From Datnioides undecimradiatus (lineage: Eukaryota > Chordata > Actinopteri > Lobotiformes > Datnioididae), in the NCBI GenBank assembly GCA_008933995.1, contig WARS01003734.1, positions 1,820,599 to 1,884,598 of the forward strand: a stretch of DNA of 64,000 bases, written 5' to 3'. The position numbers and the translations under genes were made by a program. Position 1 is the first letter of the stretch. Every line of letters begins with the position of its first letter. The notes under the pieces were generated by a model. It did no database searches, was not told where the DNA came from, and was given only the letters and a program-made list of their open reading frames with translations. Positions 23,242 through 33,300 of this stretch are shown in pieces.

Positions 23242-26200
23242 GTGCGTAAAACATGATGCGGCGGGCAAAGAAACTGTACCATCAGAAACAAATGCCTCAA
23301 ACTGTTTGTCTGCACAGGACACGAAGCTACTGTAAAGCACCAAAGTGTTTCAGTTTATGTTTCATACTGTGTACTGCTCTGACATGCTGCCTGCTGTATG
23401 GAGCATTTAAATACTTAGACTCTAACAGGATAAAGCCCGTCCATAAAAGCTGCATAATGTTTTAAGGTTTCCTTGGACAAAACCTCCTGGGCCTTCATGT
23501 CGAACCGGCCGCAGTTTGAGAGCTTCCTGTCTGAGATGGTCCGGTGGTTTGGGGAGCATCAGCAGCAGGTGGACGAGCTGCTCGGCCACAGCGACACAGA
23601 CAGGAGCGGATCAGTCAACCTGAAGGATTTCGAGCTGGGTAATCCATCCTCCCTGCGCGCCTTCTTCCCCAGCCGCTTTGTATTTCCTGTGGTTTTATAT
23701 TTAAAGATCTGTGGGCGCCCGGATGGAAAACTGTCCTGTCAGTGTTTCTTCTGCTCCTCTTACTGTCAGATGAAGATAATCTTGAAGGAAAACGAGATGA
23801 GAAAGAGATGTGTGGGTCAGTATTAACCAAACGCCACAGTGCATTGTTGTGCTGAAGCATTTACGGAGGCTCCTGTGAGTCAGACTTCTGATAATGCGAG
23901 CAGTGGCTCATTTCCTCTCATCCCTGTCTCAGATAAGAGCGGCCAGCTCTGGGAAACAAAACCGGGACAATGTTCCTTTTGTCCATCGAAGCTCCGGCGC
24001 TCTGAGTAAACGAGACTTCTGCACCCACGAGTGTTTGAGGAGCAGAGTGAGGAGCTGTGATTCACCAGGAAGCAGCTCTTTGTAAAGAGCAAACTGGCAG
24101 CATGTTGTAAACTCTTAACCGTGCAGGAAGTCTTTTCACTCACATTTCCTTTGTTCCTCATGAGCTAATGTTTATGTTTTAATCAAAACGTCTCAAAACT
24201 ATTGGAGGAATTCATGAAAACAATCATTTTGTATCAGTTCTGAACAGCAACACCATCAGCACCTCGTTTGGTGACCTTTTCTGACCAAACACCTTCAAAA
24301 CTAATGATGCCTCAGCTGCACTCTGTATTTTGTGCTAATCGGCTAATCGTTAGAATGCTAACATGCATGGCTAAGATGTTTAACCAGGTTGAAAAAGGTA
24401 AACATTTTACCAGCATTAGCATTTATGCATTGCTGTTAATAATGCTAATGTTAGCATTAACATGGTGCTGTTACTCATATTTAAGGCTAATTTAGTTTAT
24501 TTAACCAGCCTGTTGGGGAAAACAGCTTGGAAGCCAGATGGCTGCTCGACTTGAAAGAAAAAGAGTGAAAACAGTAACAAGAAATATCAAAAATGACATA
24601 ATTTGTTTGCAAAATACAAATTTATAATTACAAAATGAAATTTTCTACATTTTCTGTTGAAGACAATGAGGCGTGGACCAAAGTGAACCTGTGTGTCCGT
24701 CGCTTACTTCACACAAGCTTGAAGAGTTTTACTTTTGCACAACATGAAAAAAGTTGAATAAATGCTTCTTTTATTCAAGATTTTTATTTTAATAAAACCT
24801 TAATGGATAACTCGCTTATTGCAGCCGTCAGTAAAAATAAAACTGAGAAGACGCCAGGTGTGCTTTGTCAAAATCTAAAACTAAAACACATGAACAGTCC
24901 AAAACTATTGATAAGCTGTGATTATTATTGATCAGTGTGTGTTTGCTCGCAGGTCTGATGAACCTGAATGTGCCCTGTCAGCTGTTTCAGCTCCGCACGC
25001 TGACTCAGCAGCTGAAGACGGACAACAACACGATCAGGTATCGAGACTTGAGCGGTCAGGTGCAGCAGCTGAGGTGAGAAACACTCTGACTGCCTTCGTC
25101 CTGAGTATCTTCTGTGTTTTTATCTGTTTTTAGTGACGGATCACTTCCTTTCTGTCTTTTTCTGAGTGAGCAGCTCTCACATATCCAAGGACGCCTCAGG
25201 TTTGGACAGATGTGCACCCGGGCAGCTGTTACACCCTGAGAAGCTCAGGTACATCCTGCACAACAGATTCAGGCATCTAAGAACTGACTTTGAGGTCATT
25301 TAACTTGGAGTATGTGCATTTCATGCTGATTCATACTTTTACTGCACTTCACATTTATACAGTGGTGAGTTCAACACTTTAAAACCCCAAAGTCACACAA
25401 AGACAAACTGATGGGGGCAACAACATGTTTGTGTAAGTTAAACTACTGTTTCTGCTAGACATTTGATTGACTGCACGTCAGAGACAAGACGGCACACATG
25501 AGAAGCAGACGACTGTCATCTGTGTCTTTCCTGCTGCCGTAACAATGAATGAGTTCGTCACAGTATCAGTGTTACTGATAAAGTTAATGCAGAACCAGTG
25601 TTTTACCAGTTTCTAGAGTCTTATAAAGGACAGACTGACATTTGTCATTAAACATTAGCTTAATAATAACAATTAAGTTAATCACTGAGTGAACCATTAA
25701 AAGTCTTACTGGCAGTTCAGCTCATTTTTATTGTAAATGCATTAAACCAGTAACAGTTTCAACAGGGCTAACGTCCACCTGTGAGGCCAACCCGAGTTAT
25801 TTCTGCTGTAAACGCAGCAGCTACGTAAACAAAGGAGGCGACAACACGACGTCTACACAAGTGTTGGTGCCTTGTTTTGACCTGGTGTCTATAATTGTTT
25901 TGTGTGTGTGTGTGTGTGTGTGTGGTCAGTACTGTACCAGAGGCACTCAGTATTTAAATTTTTTAATATTAATTTTTTTTTTTACATTTCTGCACATCAC
26001 AAATACATTTTATGTATTTTTTTTCTGCACTTTCATTATTATCTGACCCGTCTGATTGATGAAGCTTCCTGCAAAACAAATGAAATTACCTTAAAGTTGG
26101 ATTTTAAACATTTGCAATTTATGTAAACACAGAAAAACTTACTTTGTTTTGTAAAGATAATAAAAATATAACATCCTTTAAAGTCTATACATCTTAATAT

Positions 26201-26788
26201 ACACACACATTTTATTATTTTTTTTATGTTGTGTATTGTTTGACTTCCCTGCATTAACTTGAACATGCACAGTGAATCATGTCAGGTTTGTATGAACCAG
26301 GTCAGGGCAGGTTCATCTGTATAACATATAATTATAGCCAAACTCAAAAATGTCAAAACGCACATTAACGCACATAACTCTGTGTGACCTAAAATCAGGT
26401 TTTAACGATGATCTACAGGTTCGTCCGTCTGAGTGTCAGACTCATCCCCTTCGACTCCGCTGCAGCTCATCCAGGGAACTTCGAGGTGGTTTTGCTGAGC
26501 AGCAGCAGAGTTTTCAATCTGATCAGGATGATCCAGGACCGAGTCGGGATCCAGACCTCCAGGCTAGAGGTCTTCCGGAGCAGAGTGCCCAGAGAGGAGG
26601 CCCGCCTGCCCCCGGACAGCTCCCTGGAGGAGTGTGGCCTGAGAGGAGGGCCGGAGGAAACTCCTGCAGAGGACACTGTGTACTACGACTACACGCTGCC
26701 GCTCACAGACTGTCCCATTCTCAACTGTGACCACTACTTCAGGCCAACATCAGACTCTGCTGCCGCGGCCAGAAGCCACCACCCATAA
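23191..26788 (+). CDS. EF-hand / ubiquitin-like-domain protein, uncharacterised
   Basis: Five exons (23191-23241, 23467-23638, 24953-25073, 25174-25248, 26419-26788) join in one frame to 262 residues. The N-terminus is very basic (Lys/Arg cluster, residues 2-12). A helix precedes an EF-hand loop at residues 60-71 (Asp-Thr-Asp-Arg-Ser-Gly-Ser-Val-Asn-Leu-Lys-Asp). The loop has Asp at positions 1 and 3 but Asp rather than Glu at 12. A degenerate second hand follows (about 80-115). A linker leads to a ~110-residue beta/alpha region with a ubiquitin-like pattern (about 141-250), including Arg-Leu-Ser-Val-Arg-Leu-Ile-Pro and a Tyr-Tyr-Asp-Tyr-rich end. I do not know its name. The upstream X-box suggests a ciliary role (inference). 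If the first small exon is wrong, the Met at 23497 starts a 235-residue form. The C-terminal exon is the best supported. The gene converges on rasip1. Confidence 0.7.
23467..23638 (+). CDS. EF-hand gene, exon 2 (EF-hand loop)
   Basis: Opens Val-Ser-Leu-Asp-Lys-Thr-Ser-Trp-Ala-Phe-Met and continues with an amphipathic helix (Phe-Leu-Ser-Glu-Met-Val-Arg-Trp-Phe). It then carries the calcium-binding-type loop. The donor is GAGCTGG|GTAATC, phase 1. If exon 1 is not used, translation can begin at Met 23497. Confidence 0.65.
24170..24500 (+). repeat. Dispersed repeat, TTAGCATGCTAA family, in an EF-hand gene intron
   Basis: Includes AACTATTGGAGGAATTCATG, CAACACCATCAGCACC, GTGACCTTTTCTGACC, CTAATCGTTAGAATGCTAAC and AATGCTAATGTTAGCATTAA. 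Same module order as other copies. Lies in the intron between exons 2 and 3. Confidence 0.65.
24953..25073 (+). CDS. EF-hand gene, exon 3
   Basis: Acceptor TTTGCTCGCAG, donor CTGAG|GTGAGA; phase 1 in, phase 2 out. Encodes Leu-Met-Asn-Leu-Asn-Val-Pro and a second helix-loop-helix (Gln-Leu-Lys-Thr-Asp-Asn-Asn-Thr-Ile-Arg-Tyr). Its loop lacks the first acidic ligand, so it probably does not bind calcium. Confidence 0.7.
25174..25248 (+). CDS. EF-hand gene, exon 4
   Basis: 75 bp. The acceptor follows TTTCTGTCTTTTTCTGAGTG and ends GAGCAG. The donor is CTCAG|GTACAT. Phase 2 on both sides, so skipping it would keep the frame. Encodes a short hydrophilic linker between the EF-hand part and the C-terminal domain. 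Confidence 0.6.
25900..25924. repeat. (TG)12 microsatellite
   Basis: Uninterrupted TG run within the last intron of the EF-hand gene, more than 490 bp from either splice site. Confidence 0.9.
26419..26788 (+). CDS. EF-hand gene, terminal exon (ubiquitin-like part)
   Basis: Acceptor ATCTACAG, then 122 codons to TAA at 26786-26788. The pattern is beta strand (Val-Arg-Leu-Ser-Val-Arg-Leu-Ile), beta strand (Phe-Glu-Val-Val-Leu-Leu) and helix (Phe-Asn-Leu-Ile-Arg-Met-Ile-Gln). A strand-rich end follows, with Val-Tyr-Tyr-Asp-Tyr and Cys-Pro-Ile-Leu-Asn-Cys-Asp-His-Tyr-Phe. GC-rich codon use contrasts with the AT-rich flanks. Confidence 0.8.
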
Positions 26789-26799
26789 ATTCTCCACCA

Positions 26800-27870
26800 C
26801 TTCGGTCCAGACTGAAATATCTTTACAACTACTGGACAGACTGCCATGAAATCTGTTTCAGACATTCATGTTTCCCTCTGGATGAATTGTTTTAAATTTG
26901 GTTTTAACCTTTCATCCAGCGCCACCATGAGGTTAAAACTGTTTTGTGGCCAAAACTTGGGTTTATGAGCAAATAACTGCAAAATATATGTCATTTCCAT
27001 CGACCTCAGCTCTTCTCTGTGCTTAAATAACAAATTTAAGCATGCTTAAACACGCAACTATATTTAGGAATGCAAAAATAAAAATAACAGCTGATACAAT
27101 GTCAAAACATTCTAATTAGGTTTGTGCTAATTAGCAATGTTAGCGTAATTTTAGCATGACACATTATACCTGCTGAAGCATTAGTCTTAGCTGTTCTTTG
27201 TGCTTAAGTAGCAACATTTAGCATGCTAACACACTAAACTATATTTACGAGTGCAGTAAACATTAGACCTGCCTTGCGTGATGTTTTTATCATTAGCATA
27301 TGCTGTACTTTGTGGTAACCAGCAAATGTTAGCATGCTAACACTAAATTAGGATGGTGAACACAGTAAGCATTACACCTGCTGAATGTCAGCATGTTAGC
27401 TTACTTTGGCATTAGCATCAGCTGCTCTTTATGTTAATATATCAAATGTTAACATTCTAAAACACTAAACTATACTTTGTGAATGCAGTACACATTACAC
27501 CTGCTGTGCCTCAGGATGTTAGCATTCTGATTTACGCGTTAGCATCTGCTGTACTTTGTGGTAATTTGCAAATGTTAGCCTGCTAAAATAGTGAAATCAT
27601 ATGGTGAGCACAGTAAACATTACAGCTGCTAAACGTCAGCAAGTTAGCTTACGTCAGCATATATAGCATTATATAGAAAATGTTAGCATGCTAAAGTGCA
27701 GTAACGATTACACCTGCTGTGCATCTTGATGTTTTTGCATTAGCATTGGCTGTACTTTGTGGTAGCTAGCAAATGTTAGCATGTAAACACACTAAACTAA
27801 ATGATTGTGCCACCGTTAGCATTAGCTGTATATTGTGCTAATGTCCTGCAGTAAACAGCACAACATATCC
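26800..27870 (+). repeat. TTAGCATGCTAA repeat copy expanded into a tandem array
   Basis: A standard 5' part comes first (TATCTTTACAACTACTGGAC, CATCCAGCGCCACCATGAGG, TTTATGAGCAAATAACTGCA). The palindromic half is then tandemly repeated: CAGTAAACATTACACCTGCT-like anchors recur near 27255, 27363, 27486, 27610 and 27698, spacing 88-124 bp. Each unit carries a TTAGCAT...GCTAA palindrome and TGCTGTACTTTGTGG. The array begins a few bases after the EF-hand stop codon, so it probably forms part of that gene's 3'UTR. AATAAA-like signals near 27077 lie within it. Confidence 0.75.
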
Positions 27871-28479
27871 ATCTGAGATACAACAGAGTTGAGTATAAAG
27901 CAGTTAAAGTTCACCTTCACTGTACAGTGCAGTTGGTCTTGGTCTTAATGGTCTTAGTTCAGCGTTTCAGCCTCAGGAATAAACGCCTGCACTGCAAACA
28001 ACTTAATGTTGAACAATCAGGGAAGTTTGGTCTTAAAGAGGATTTACTGTATGTCAGAAAGCTGCAGGGAAGCTGCACACTCAGCACCTTCAGACCTGTT
28101 TACACTTTAATTATACTCTCAGATGTGTGCTCATGTTTAAATACCAGTGTGCAACATGTTTAAAGTTTCATACCAATATAAAGCGGTGATTTTAGTTGTG
28201 GCCTCAGGGGGCAACAGAGGCTGAACTGTGGGGTTTGTGTTGGAGTCAGTGGAAAGTGCTTGGCTGGTGGAAACCACAGAGCAGCTATAAACAGCTGCTG
28301 GTGAGCGGACGCTAAAGCGTGCCATGCAGCCGACACACCCAGCTCCTGCTGCTCCACCCTGCCAGGCTGTCCAGCTGCAGAGCTCATTCACACACAAACA
28401 CACACACAGACATTATATTTATGCATGAAAACACAACCACCAGAGCAAAAATGCAACATTTTTCAAAGTCAAAATAATA

Positions 28480-30289
28480 TTTATTCCATAGTTTCAAAAA
28501 AATACTGCGCAATATAAATATTACAAAACTGAATACTTTTCATGTGTCAGTATACTTGAACTTAAACACTGTTTACATTTGGGATGAAGAGACGGACAGA
28601 CGTCAGATGAGGGCTGCAGCACGACGTTCTTCTGCAGTGTCAAACATACTAAAACATATCTGATGGGGGTTTTTCATATAATCTGTCAGCTGCTCTCAGA
28701 TCAGGTAAGAATTACTGACGGTGAGGCTCAAAAGCAACAGTTTGGAAACATTTTTGGAAATGAATGAGATGATCGGTATAATTTTCATGGTTAGCTTAGC
28801 TCTGCATAAAGACGGGAACATATAATCTATATTTTAATGAAAGATATTTAAAGCTTTGGAGGTGCTGGTTGGCAGACGGTGTTATCTTTGGACATACTTA
28901 GGCTAGCTGTTTCTCTTGTTTTCAGTCTTTATGCTAAGCTAAGCTAACTGGCTGTATTTAACAACCACAAACATGAGTGGTACCAAGCTTCTCATTTCTG
29001 TTATGTTGAACTATTCCTTTAATATAATGTGTGTAGATGTAAATGTTGCCCCTCTGCTGTTTTATATTATTCTAAAAGGGTTTTAGAAGATGAGGAGTTT
29101 CAACTGATTTTGTTCAGCAGCAGAAACAAGTTGTGTTTGACTGACATCGTTTTTACAAATTCAGCAGTTTTATCAACCATCTGAAGTCGTGTTTGTGTTC
29201 AACTGATGAATTTCAGTCTTTCAGCTCTGTTTTTGGTCTCCACCACCTCCTCAGGGCTACATCAGGCTCTTTAGCTGCTAAATGCTCCACACTGACCTAC
29301 AGCTGGCTGCTAACTGTGTTTGTTTGCTGTTCAGGGCTGAAACGTAACAAAGAGAAGGATAAAACTGAACCAGAACAGTAAAGTTCATAAATCTAAGTCA
29401 TGTGATTCAATGTTATGAAAGAAATTCAATTATGGCCACTTTAGAGGTGAGCCTGTAATGCTTCAGGTTGTTTTAAAGCATAAAAAAACAGTTGCAGCTT
29501 TAAGAGCTTTCAACCCAACAGCTGACTTGTGACCTTTTCATGTGGGGTCTTTGCTGCAATATAAAAGTGGATATGCTTTAATCGAAAGCTGTGCAATGCT
29601 CTGAAGGCCACAGCAAAAATGCCCGACTGCTTTAACGCAAAGGAAATCAGCGTCATAACTGAACTGATTCTGTTTGTTTTCCTTGTTCTGAGAGTTTAAA
29701 AATAAAGACGAACCAACAACTCGGTAGGATTTCCTGATTTCCTAACATATGACGGGTAAGATGGAGGTTCACGGTTTTAAAACGGCCAAAAAAGCCAGAA
29801 TTTCAACTGAGTTTAAAAACGTTTCCAGTTAATGCCAGACGTGAATCAGATCTCGCTCCCGGAGCATCTTCTGACAGAATATGGCGAAGTCAGACATTCA
29901 AATTTACGTTTCAGCAATTTTTCCTCACCGCCAAACCCTCACGCTTTATGAGTGTACGAGCAGCACAGGCTGACACACACAGTTTGTTTATAGGCCGCAG
30001 AGAAGCCGAGACAGCAAAATGAGCTTTTTAAAAGCTTTCCTTTGCCAATCCGTCTGCCAGCAAAATGCCCACGGTCCGTCCTGCTGCTCCGGTTGATCGT
30101 CTCGATGCTCTTTGCACAGAAAACAGCTGAGAGGAGAAGCAGGAAGTGTGTTTTCCTTTTGGTCTGGGAGGGAGGGGGCAGAGGGGACCCATCCACGGAG
30201 AAATACTGACTTTGGATGTCGCAGGAAGGACGAACCAGGCGTCCTCCAGCTTTCCCAATTGCACTTGATCATCTACCGCAGCTCCTCCT
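28480..30289 (-). other. Probable 3'UTR of rasip1
   Basis: This stretch follows the rasip1 stop codon and has no other gene. The first clear minus-strand AATAAA is at 28485-28480, in an AT-rich end with CAATATAAATATTAC nearby. That would make a ~1.8-kb 3'UTR. It includes a dispersed AGCTTAGC-family copy (28780-28990). Earlier variant signals could be used instead. Confidence 0.35.
28780..28990. repeat. AGCTTAGC-family repeat, two facing pieces
   Basis: GGTTAGCTTAGCTCTGCATA then AAAGACGGGAAC occurs on the plus strand near 28792. The reverse form AGTCTTTATGCTAAGCTAAG then CTAACTGG occurs near 28923. The two halves face each other about 130 bp apart, so this may be two insertions or a foldback copy. 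Confidence 0.6.
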
Positions 30290-30392
30290 TCAGCATTTAG
30301 TCGTAGCCGAGGCCTTGCTGCTCGTCTTTGAGTCGATTTTGGCCACCAGCAGTCTGAGGGAGTCTCCGGATGATCGGATCAGTTCTCTGCCA
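30290..30392 (-). CDS. rasip1 exon 16 (PDZ end and stop)
   Basis: Acceptor TTTTCATCTCAG. Encodes the last PDZ helix and strand (Arg-Glu-Leu-Ile-Arg-Ser-Ser-Gly-Asp; Leu-Arg-Leu-Leu-Val-Ala-Lys), then a short Ser/Lys/Thr tail ending Thr-Lys-Cys. TGA is at 30292-30290. Another acceptor-like CAG six bases inside would not keep the frame. Confidence 0.88.
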
Positions 30393-33300
30393 CTGAGATG
30401 AAAACACACACAAGCTGTAAAAGCCTGCAGTGACGGGGCGATGACCTCAGGCTGTGTGTGCGGCGTGTGCTTTAATACTTACAGGTTGTAGTCCATACCG
30501 ACCAGGCTGATGCCGTTAACAGCCAGGACGCGGTCGCCCGTTCTCAGCTTCTGACAGCGAGCGGCAGGAGAGTCGGGAACCACTGACTTCACGTAAATGC
30601 CGCTCATCCTCAGCTGCGTTTTCTAGACGAGGGTCAAACAGGAAAAGGATCTGACTTTTCATTCGGCGCCAAACTGCTTCTCAAAAAATGTTAGCATGCT
30701 AACATGCTAAACTACATGGAAACACAGTAAACATCCTGTCAGTTTACTGTCACAGTGAGCTAAAAACAGCCAATTATTCATTTTTTGAGAGGCTGAAACT
30801 TTGACATTTTGGCTTTTTTATAGTAAATAATTTGTCAAAAAAGCTGCGACTTAATTATCTGTTAATTATTTTGTTCATTTAAACTCAGACGGTGTATTAA
30901 TGTCTGTGTGGGACCATCATTAATCTTGTCAATAACTAATTAGCTGCTTTTTCATTAAACATGATGTCTCACTGTATTTTATTAGCAGCTTTCTGTGCAA
31001 TCAGACTGCGGAGCTGCTCATCAGTCAGTAAGAACACGAAGGTTCAGCCTGTTGAGTTCAGTTTACAGTCTGATCTCATTTGTCTTCCACATGAGACCTG
31101 CGTGTAAAAACTGGACTTGCAGATCAACTTAACAGAACTGGCGACTGTAAGATGAAGAGGATGGAGGGATGCTGGGTGAGGATGAAGGAGGAAGAATACC
31201 GTTCCATCCACGAGCGCCAGGCCGAGGCCATGAGGTCCTCTGTGGAGCTCCACCGTGAACACTTCCTCTCTGTCTTCTTCTTCTTCTTCCACACTGTCCG
31301 TCTTCCACTCTGCACTTCCACTGGCTGAATGAACAAACAGAGAAGGACACGCTCAGGTCAAAACAAACGTTCAGTCAGTGAGACGTGCTGGATCTGAGAC
31401 CAGAACTTTGTCAGCTTCAAGTAAAGTGTTTTCAGTGTTTTCTGTTTTGGTATTTACACTTGAACCAACCGGACTTGACTCTGGCTGCAGGAAACTCTCT
31501 CTTCTCTGTTACTAGTTACCCTGTTTTTAAAGTGATGGTTTGTTAGCACACGTGGTTAATTAGGGGGCATTTCTGTGTACAAATGACCCCGAATGTGCAC
31601 AAGCAGTGTGGTTTACAACATGTGGGATTCATCAGTGCTGATTACAAACTGGTGTGTGCACCTTTTTACACGATTGATAAACGAGAGGCCTGTAAATACA
31701 CGTCTCGATCTGCTGGAATCACCATTATTACCTTTCTCTGTTGCTAACTTCAGTAAATGCTTTTACATACTTGCAATTACCCACTTTATTGATCAGGACC
31801 ATAAATAAAACATATTAATCTGTCGCCACAGCTTCGGTGCACATGAGATGAAGCTCAAAGTCACGTGTCATGTATTGCATCCTTTTCCTTGCACAGCTTT
31901 GATGCACATTAGTCTTAAATCATCTGCCTGAGATCAGACCTGTTCTCAGCCTGAGCAGTGGATGTTTACAGGTTGGCGTGCTGCAGTGCTGTAACAGAAA
32001 CCTCCTGCTTCCCGTTCCCACCCCTGCAGCTCCACTCCCTCTGCCTTTTCCCAACATGCAGCCTGTCTGCCCCCCACGCAGGACCTGCCCCGAACAATGC
32101 CGCCACCGATTAAGATTCCACGCACCAACCCAACTGTAAATTCCCATGACGGATCGGCCGCTGCTCTTTTCTCTCCTGACATCACCACCTCTCTGTAATT
32201 CTTGGGGCCAGATTAAAGGATTACCAAACTTTCAAAATAACGTTAGCCGTTAGCCAAAACCTCTGAGGTACATATACTGGAGGCGCAGCACGGTGGGATG
32301 ATGCACAGAGTGTCCCATCAGAGTGTAAAAGACGGGACAATTACTCTACTAACATCTGATTTTTTTATTATAATCGATAAAAAAAGTTTAGTCCAGATCA
32401 AAAACTGATGAAATTTGGACAAAACAACCTATAAAACCTACAGTTTATTGCAAATCAGTAGTTTTCCAATAAAATGCAGTGATTTTCCTGATTTAACTGC
32501 TGAGACATGATACTGAAATTTGATTTTGGTGTAAATTAATTGTGAATTGTTCTTTAATTGTGAATATTTTCAGAATATACATATACAATATACAAACTTT
32601 CTCATTTATAAACTTTACTGGCTTTACTGGCTTTACTGGTTTTCCTACATGAGATTGAACTGGGCTGAATGTGATTAACAAACTATTATGACTTTGACAC
32701 GTTTTCATGGTTAATTTCATTTAAATGATCTGTGAGTAACTTCTCCTTTGCTAGATGAATCCTTCCACCTGACGGGAGTTTATTGCACAGATGCTTCTTG
32801 ATATTATCAGATTAATTTTCTATGAACTAATTGATTGAGTGACTAAACTTAGTAATAGCATAAACTGTGCCGATAGAAGAAGAAGTATTCAATTAGTGCT
32901 GATTAGGGCAGATATATATCCAGAGACGGAGCCAGATGGTTTGGATGTAATCCTCAAACCCTTTAAGCAAATTGCTTTTATCAAAGGCACCGACAGAGAA
33001 AACATAAGTGACCAATGAGAGTAAAGACGTCTGATTAAGCTCAACACAATCCTGCAGCTTAAAGCCCTTTCAGCAGCAGCACACAGCCACAGTGGGGGGT
33101 CTGTTAGTGAGCGCATTAACACAGGTTGAACCTCTTAAATTCAAACACAATCACATGTGACGAAAAGAGTTTCTGAAGGTCTGGTTCAGATCTGAGAGCA
33201 GCCGCGGAGCTTCTGGAACAACCGGCCTCTGCTCTCCTGAACACGTAAAATAAAACAGATCCCTACAGTTTGATCTGATTTGTGGGATTTGGACATTTAT

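Noticed and set aside
26350..26730. Alternative plus frame of 126 codons overlapping the last EF-hand exon
   Set aside because: Out of phase with the other exons and Gln/Arg/Pro-rich; the other frame joins correctly and shows secondary-structure pattern.
31920..32188. Gly/Arg-rich minus-strand frames in rasip1 intron 13
   Set aside because: No acceptor or donor in a compatible phase; exons 13 and 14 join directly in frame.
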